Assembly: GCF_000935355.1 (NCBI RefSeq) | Contig: NZ_JXZC01000001.1 | Coordinates: 62,001 to 126,000, forward strand | Reading direction: 5' to 3' | Length of the DNA stretch: 64,000 nucleotides | Origin: Rossellomorea aquimaris | GTDB taxonomy: Bacteria > Bacillota > Bacilli > Bacillales > Bacillaceae_B | Shown here: in pieces, positions 60,094-64,000 of the stretch | How the letters are laid out: every line of letters starts with the position of its first letter | Position numbering within the stretch: position 1 is the stretch's first letter | Made by a program: the position numbers and the translations under genes | The notes under the pieces: model-generated | The model's input: only the letters and a program-made list of their open reading frames with translations | Database searches by the model: none | What the model was told of the DNA's origin: nothing

Positions 60094-61119
60094 TTGAATA
60101 GTAGAGAAGAAGTATTTGAAATGATGAAACACTTCGAGGAAGAAGGATATATGTTAGGAAGGGTTGTGACCGAGCAGAAGGGAGCCTTCATGGTCATGAC
60201 CAGAACAGAAGATCTATTAAGTAAAATATCGGGGAAGCTCAGGTTCCAAACGGTTAAACGTGAAGATCTTCCAGCAGTAGGTGATTGGGTTCTCCTGAGC
60301 GAAGAAGGAGCAATCATTGAAAAGGTCCTGCAGAGAACAAGTAAATTTTCAAGGAAAAAGGCAGGAGAAGAAGCGGAGGAGCAAATCATTGCCTCGAATA
60401 TAGATACCGTTTTTATTCTTTCTTCATTAAATGATGATTTAAACAGTAAACGGATGGAGAGATATTTGCTTCTGTGTTGGGAAAGCGGGGCAAATCCCGT
60501 TGTCGTTCTTACCAAATCTGATACATGTGTGGATATTGAAGAGAAAAAGAGAGAAGTTGAAAACAAATTGCTCGGAGTTAAAGTGTTAGCCATAAGTTCT
60601 GTGAATCATGAAGGGATTGAGGAACTGCATCCCTATCTGGAAAAGGGAAAAACGGTCGCGCTGGTCGGTTCTTCAGGAGTGGGTAAGTCCACCCTGACCA
60701 ACCTCTTAGTAGGAGACGACGTGCAGAAGACCAAACAAATTAGGGAATCAGATGATAAGGGTCGCCATACGACAACACATAGAGAGTTATTCTTATTGGA
60801 CAGTGGGGCTTCCATCATTGATACGCCCGGTATGAGAGAGATACAACTTTGGCAGGGGCAAGAAGGATTATCCACGCAATATAACGATATCGAGGAATTG
60901 GCACTTCAATGCCGATTCACCGATTGCCGTCATGTGGATGAACCTGGTTGCAAGATTAGAGAAGCGATTGCCGAGGATTCCCTTTCTGAGGAACGATTCG
61001 AACATTATCAGAAATTGCAGAGGGAAATCGCCTACATGGAGAGAAAAGGGAATAAGCGATTGGAATCATTAGAACGTAAGAAGTGGAAGAATGCTGTTAA
61101 ACAAAGAAAACTTAAATAG
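60094..61119 (+). CDS. RsgA-type circularly permuted GTPase (paralogue)
   Basis: A 341-residue GTPase. G motifs are in the permuted order: VVLTKSD (G4), then VGSSGVGKST (G1), KGRHTTTHRE (G2) and DTPG (G3). A C-terminal CRFTDCRHVDEPGC finger binds zinc. RsgA assembles the 30S subunit. B. subtilis has its main rsgA (yloQ) elsewhere, so this is likely a paralogue. TTG 60094 follows TTGGGAGGAA; the frame opens 17 codons upstream, in the terminator. Confidence 0.88.
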   Translation: MNSREEVFEMMKHFEEEGYMLGRVVTEQKGAFMVMTRTEDLLSKISGKLRFQTVKREDLPAVGDWVLLSEEGAIIEKVLQRTSKFSRKKAGEEAEEQIIASNIDTVFILSSLNDDLNSKRMERYLLLCWESGANPVVVLTKSDTCVDIEEKKREVENKLLGVKVLAISSVNHEGIEELHPYLEKGKTVALVGSSGVGKSTLTNLLVGDDVQKTKQIRESDDKGRHTTTHRELFLLDSGASIIDTPGMREIQLWQGQEGLSTQYNDIEELALQCRFTDCRHVDEPGCKIREAIAEDSLSEERFEHYQKLQREIAYMERKGNKRLESLERKKWKNAVKQRKLK

Positions 61120-61123
61120 TGGA

Positions 61124-61156
61124 AAGAGGATTGACCCCATGGTCAGTCCTCTTTAT
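61124..61156 (+). terminator. Terminator after the RsgA paralogue
   Basis: AGAGGATTGACC and GGTCAGTCCTCTTTATT, loop CCAT. Confidence 0.88.
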
Positions 61157-61303
61157 TTCTATTCTGAACAGTTCCCTAAACGGCTTTTTCCACTCTCCTT
61201 AACCAATTGAACAAGCTTTAAATTTTACCTTTGTAACTTAAATGCGTTAAAATCTCATACAAAGGGAATAGTGAAAGAGAATGAAGTTGAAAGGATGATG
61301 AGC

Positions 61304-61849
61304 ATGTCAGGAGCTTCGAATTATCAGAAAGCTACATTTGCTGGGGGTTGTTTTTGGTGTATGGTGAAACCGTTTGATGAACAGCCTGGAATTGGTAGTG
61401 TCATATCAGGGTACACCGGAGGAACCGTTCCGAATCCAACCTATAAAGAAGTATGCTCAGAAACGACAGGTCACTATGAGGCCGTTCAAATTGAATACGA
61501 TGCTTCCCTGTTTCCTTACGAGAAACTATTAGAAGTGTATTGGCAACAAATCGATCCAACCGATCCCGGTGGGCAATTCTTTGACCGTGGACATTCGTAT
61601 AAAACGGTCATTTTCTACCATAACGAAGAGCAAAAGAAGCTGGCAGAGGAATCTAAAAAGGAACTTGCAGTGTCAGGCAAGTTTCAAAAGCCGATTGCAA
61701 CACAGATTTTACCCGCGGATGAATTTTATCCTGCAGAGGAGTATCATCAGGATTATTACAAAAAGAACCCTGCACATTATAATCGATACAGCAGAGGATC
61801 TGGAAGAGCAGCGTTTATTGAAAATCATTGGGGGGAAAAGAATGAGTAA
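61304..61849 (+). CDS. msrA: MsrA peptide methionine-S-sulfoxide reductase
   Basis: A 181-residue MsrA. The catalytic Cys is C16 in GGCFWC, followed by [17 protein letters not shown], and [15 protein letters not shown], all family motifs. It repairs oxidised Met in proteins. ATG 61304 has AAAGGATGATG nine bases upstream; earlier Met codons crowd that site. msrB overlaps by eight bases. Confidence 0.95.
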   Translation: MSGASNYQKATFAGGCFWCMVKPFDEQPGIGSVISGYTGGTVPNPTYKEVCSETTGHYEAVQIEYDASLFPYEKLLEVYWQQIDPTDPGGQFFDRGHSYKTVIFYHNEEQKKLAEESKKELAVSGKFQKPIATQILPADEFYPAEEYHQDYYKKNPAHYNRYSRGSGRAAFIENHWGEKNE

Positions 61850-62264
61850 AGAAGATTTAAAGAAAAAGTTAACTCCTGAACAATATGATGTTACCCAAAA
61901 CAACGGGACAGAACCACCATTTAGAAACGAATATTGGAATAAGTTTGCAGATGGAATTTATGTGGATATCGTCTCAGGCAAACCTCTTTTTAGCTCCAAA
62001 GACAAGTATGATGCCGGTTGCGGCTGGCCAAGTTTTACAAAGCCAATTGATGAAGAGGAAATTTTAGAAAAAGAAGATCGAAGTCATTTTATGGTACGAA
62101 CGGAAGTGAGAAGTATGGAAGCCGACTCTCACCTGGGTCATGTATTTAATGATGGACCTGGACCAACCAAGCTTCGGTACTGTATCAATTCAGCAGCTCT
62201 ACGATTCGTCCCGGTAGAAGAGCTCGAAGAACAAGGATATGGGAAGTACAAAAAGTTATTTTAA
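61842..62264 (+). CDS. msrB: MsrB peptide methionine-R-sulfoxide reductase
   Basis: A 140-residue MsrB. CGWPSF and [11 protein letters not shown] (catalytic Cys, about 116) are in place; [11 protein letters not shown] precedes it. The two CxxC zinc motifs of some MsrB proteins are absent, as in the B. subtilis enzyme. ATG 61842 begins inside the msrA tail behind GGGGGGAAAAG. The frame is open far upstream within msrA but has no site there. Confidence 0.95.
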   Translation: MSKEDLKKKLTPEQYDVTQNNGTEPPFRNEYWNKFADGIYVDIVSGKPLFSSKDKYDAGCGWPSFTKPIDEEEILEKEDRSHFMVRTEVRSMEADSHLGHVFNDGPGPTKLRYCINSAALRFVPVEELEEQGYGKYKKLF

Positions 62265-62372
62265 AATAATGAATTGTTGTGAAACCCTTCACATATGTGC
62301 TAAAATAGACTTCTCATGTTTACAATGAGTTACATATGTGTATATAAAATATAAATAGGAAGGTGAATGATT

Positions 62373-62873
62373 ATGTTAAAAAAGCTTTTTGGAAAAAAAG
62401 AAGAAGCGCCAAAAACCGTTAGTGCAGTTGCACCTTTAACGGGTACATTAAAATCACTTGAAGAGGTTCCAGACCCGGTTTTCTCTCAGAAGATGATGGG
62501 AGATGGAATTGCAATCGATCCGACAGAAGGTAAAGTCGTGTCACCTGTAGACGGGGAGATTATGCAGCTTTTCCCAACAAAGCACGCAGTAGGCATCAAA
62601 GCGAAAAACGGTGCTGAAATTCTTATCCACATTGGACTTGAAACAGTATCAATGAGCGGTGAAGGCTTTGAAGCACATGTTTCAGAAGGGTCAAAAGTGA
62701 GTATGGGAGATGCATTAATTACGTATGACTTAGACCTTGTGAAAGAAAAGGCAAAAAGTACCATCACACCAATCATCATAACAAATGGTGATGACATGGC
62801 AGAGCTCGTGAAAAAAGAGCTAACTTCTGTAACAGCAGGACAAGATCAGGTATTTGAAATTTCATCTAAATAA
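62373..62873 (+). CDS. ypqE: YpqE, PTS glucose-type EIIA domain protein
   Basis: A 166-residue stand-alone EIIA(Glc)-like protein. H86 in EILIHIGLETV is the phosphorylated His and KHAVGI (His near 71) is its partner; SPVDGEIMQL precedes them. It would take phosphate from HPr and give it to an EIIBC subunit that is not encoded here. ATG 62373 follows GGAAGGTGA. Confidence 0.94.
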   Translation: MLKKLFGKKEEAPKTVSAVAPLTGTLKSLEEVPDPVFSQKMMGDGIAIDPTEGKVVSPVDGEIMQLFPTKHAVGIKAKNGAEILIHIGLETVSMSGEGFEAHVSEGSKVSMGDALITYDLDLVKEKAKSTITPIIITNGDDMAELVKKELTSVTAGQDQVFEISSK

Positions 62874-62886
62874 TTTAGTAGGAAAG

Positions 62887-62914
62887 GACCGGATTGATTG
62901 CCGGTCTTTTTTTT
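62887..62914 (+). terminator. Terminator after ypqE
   Basis: GACCGG, loop ATTGATTG, CCGGTC, then eight T residues. Confidence 0.88.
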
Positions 62915-63081
62915 GAGGAATGGCCGTCGCACCTGCTAGAGGGTAATGGATCAATTAACGAAAGAAAATAGACCAAAAAGGAAATATCCGACTAGCCTGT
63001 AGCTATTACCTAATAAACTCTCTTTCTAAAGCCCCGTCCGAACAACGACACAACGTTTGTTTCTAGTCAACATAACAACTA

Positions 63082-63660
63082 TTACTCCTTCTTCGTCGTC
63101 ATTCCACCCGATAAGATAAACTTCATCGCTTCTTCAGATTTAATTTCCAGTATTTCAATATCAGTTTTAGGAATCAAAAAAGTGACCCCGGCTACTTGAA
63201 AGGTTTGTGGTACGTATACAGCCACGTGATCTTGCAGGTCATTATGCAGGTCTGCGAGGTTCTCTGTTGTGATAAAGCCCAGGCATTTCATCGCTGTACC
63301 AGGCATTTTGATGAGAGCCACTTTGGAAAAGGATTTCTTTTCTCCTAAAAAGGAGTGGATGGTATCCTTTATGACCGAGTAAATCGTTTTGACAAAGGGG
63401 ATTTTGTGTAATAGGACGTCTACTATTCGAATGATCGTACCTGTAAAAAACTTGGTTGAAAGAAAGCCCAGGACGGTCAAGAGAACGATGGTGACCAGAA
63501 GTCCGATACCAGGAATATAATTTTCATCGAGGTATGGTTTTAATACATTGCCTAATAAACCGTCTAGAAATAGAAACATTTTATATACAACATAGGCGAC
63601 CAGGCCAATCGGGACTATTGTTAGAACACCGTTAATAAACGACTTTAAAAACCATTTCAT
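63082..63660 (-). CDS. DUF502 family membrane protein
   Basis: A 192-residue protein with two membrane helices (about 10-32 and 52-75), then a soluble C-terminal region. GLLVTIVLLTVLGFLSTKF and VPTSP-like AVYVPQTFQVAGVTFLIPKTDIEIL are characteristic of DUF502. Function unknown. ATG 63660 follows TAGGAGAAATGACAGC. Confidence 0.9.
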   Translation of the reverse strand: MKWFLKSFINGVLTIVPIGLVAYVVYKMFLFLDGLLGNVLKPYLDENYIPGIGLLVTIVLLTVLGFLSTKFFTGTIIRIVDVLLHKIPFVKTIYSVIKDTIHSFLGEKKSFSKVALIKMPGTAMKCLGFITTENLADLHNDLQDHVAVYVPQTFQVAGVTFLIPKTDIEILEIKSEEAMKFILSGGMTTKKE

Positions 63661-63761
63661 GCTGTCATTTCTCCTATCTTCGGTTTTAACCTACCCCTAT
63701 TATATAGAAAGGTTAAAGTACAGGAAAGGTGTGTCCTTAAATAAAATAGGCAAATACACAA

Positions 63762-63789
63762 ACCTTTTCTAGGTAAATGACATACAGTG
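63762..63789 (+). promoter_or_regulatory. Candidate sigma-K promoter of the YjcZ-type gene
   Basis: AC at 63762-63763, 17 bases, then CATACAGTG at 63781-63789; only the last base differs from CATANNNTA. Confidence 0.5.
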
Positions 63790-63824
63790 TATTGTAAATA
63801 AATATTTCTTGAGGAGTGATAGGT

Positions 63825-63965
63825 ATGAACTATGGTTATGGTTGTGATCCATGTTATCAAGGTGGATATGCTTATCCAGTTGCCGGTTACAATAATTTTG
63901 CGTTGATTGTTGTGTTATTCATCCTGTTAATTATTATTGGAGCCGTTTGTTTCTGCGGGAAGTGA
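63825..63965 (+). CDS. YjcZ-type small sporulation protein
   Basis: A 46-residue peptide with a Gly/Tyr/Cys-rich start ([13 protein letters not shown]) and one C-terminal membrane helix ([20 protein letters not shown]). It is the YjcZ/YhcN-like small sporulation family of Bacillus coat or membrane peptides. ATG 63825 follows GAGGAGTG. A near-consensus sigma-K promoter lies about 36 bases upstream. The final 35 bases of the window hold nothing identifiable. Confidence 0.85.
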   Translation: MNYGYGCDPCYQGGYAYPVAGYNNFALIVVLFILLIIIGAVCFCGK

Positions 63966-64000
63966 TTCATGATTTCGAAGTGAATCACGAAAATCAAAAA

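Noticed and set aside
61569-61841. N-terminal extension of MsrB within msrA
   Set aside because: Codons lie inside msrA in another frame and the family start with a ribosome binding site is at 61842.
62915-63081. Feature between the ypqE terminator and the DUF502 gene
   Set aside because: No ORF with a ribosome binding site, repeat or stem of note was found.

Overview
The window looks like a chromosomal segment of a low-GC, endospore-forming member of the Bacillaceae. Gene content and order follow the recU-to-ypqE part of the Bacillus subtilis map closely, with local insertions. Spore genes (sspM, sspL, cotD, yppG, a YjcZ-type peptide), strong AGGAGG-type ribosome binding sites, frequent GTG/TTG starts and a class B RNase P RNA all fit. 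A marine or soil Bacillus relative such as Rossellomorea is my guess from general familiarity, not something the sequence proves. There are no rRNA or tRNA genes, prophage, transposase genes or CRISPR arrays.

Layout. 1-4.9 kb: recU, yppC, a hairpin-repeat array, sspM, a yppD-position gene, yppE, yppF, yppG and a small heat-shock gene. 5.1-8.9 kb: the mrfA-mrfB (yprA-yprB) DNA-repair pair and a tiny membrane ORF. 9-12.6 kb: cotD, ypsA, gpsB, rnpB, ypsC and a 57-residue unknown. 12.8-17.1 kb: the DinG-type helicase ypvA, a helically phased repeat array, carboxypeptidase ypwA and a GyrI-like protein. 17.2-19.5 kb: a ba3-type oxidase operon behind a textbook Fnr-type site. 19.7-22.8 kb: a zinc-ribbon peptide, an SDR enzyme, a type III polyketide synthase with its methyltransferase, and a small membrane protein behind two Fur-like boxes. 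23-32.6 kb: dynA, ypbS, a sulfurtransferase, fenA/ypcP, sspL, a YuiD-type protein, two RNase H-like genes, the YhhQ-type transporter ypdP, ypeQ and cspD. 32.8-37.3 kb: the manganese system mntABCD-mntR with a clear MntR operator. 37.4-48.5 kb: a methyltransferase, a UgtP-like glycosyltransferase, fhs, degV, ypgQ, an ABC-F protein, ypgR, brxA and ypiP. 48.6-54.6 kb: ypjP, repeats, an anthrax-lethal-factor-like metallopeptidase, thyB-dfrA, ypkP, yplQ, a YedK protein and ypmP. 54.8-64 kb: a second degV, a PCYCGC lipoprotein, a nucleoside hydrolase, ypmR-ypmS, a DUF4397 protein, an RsgA paralogue, msrA-msrB, ypqE, a DUF502 protein and a YjcZ-type peptide.

How genes work together: thyB-dfrA overlap and link dTMP synthesis to folate recycling, with fhs feeding one-carbon units. 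mrfA-mrfB, recU, fenA, ypvA and the YedK protein serve DNA repair. msrA-msrB and brxA deal with oxidised thiols and methionine. mntABCD-mntR is a self-contained regulated uptake system.

The most unusual material is non-coding. (1) A dispersed family of 101-nt hairpins has a fixed 125-126 bp period. Its frame is constant, but two stem blocks vary between copies while staying base-paired. Arrays have the form L-(R-hairpin-L)n with n = 5, 2, 1 and 0, placed against gene 3' ends. (2) Eight TCGATAAT boxes recur every 20/21 bp, two helical turns apart, and a degenerate relative lies at 30 kb. (3) Several unexplained dyads sit on promoters (ypmP, yplQ, hsp20), and several very small membrane ORFs have good ribosome binding sites.
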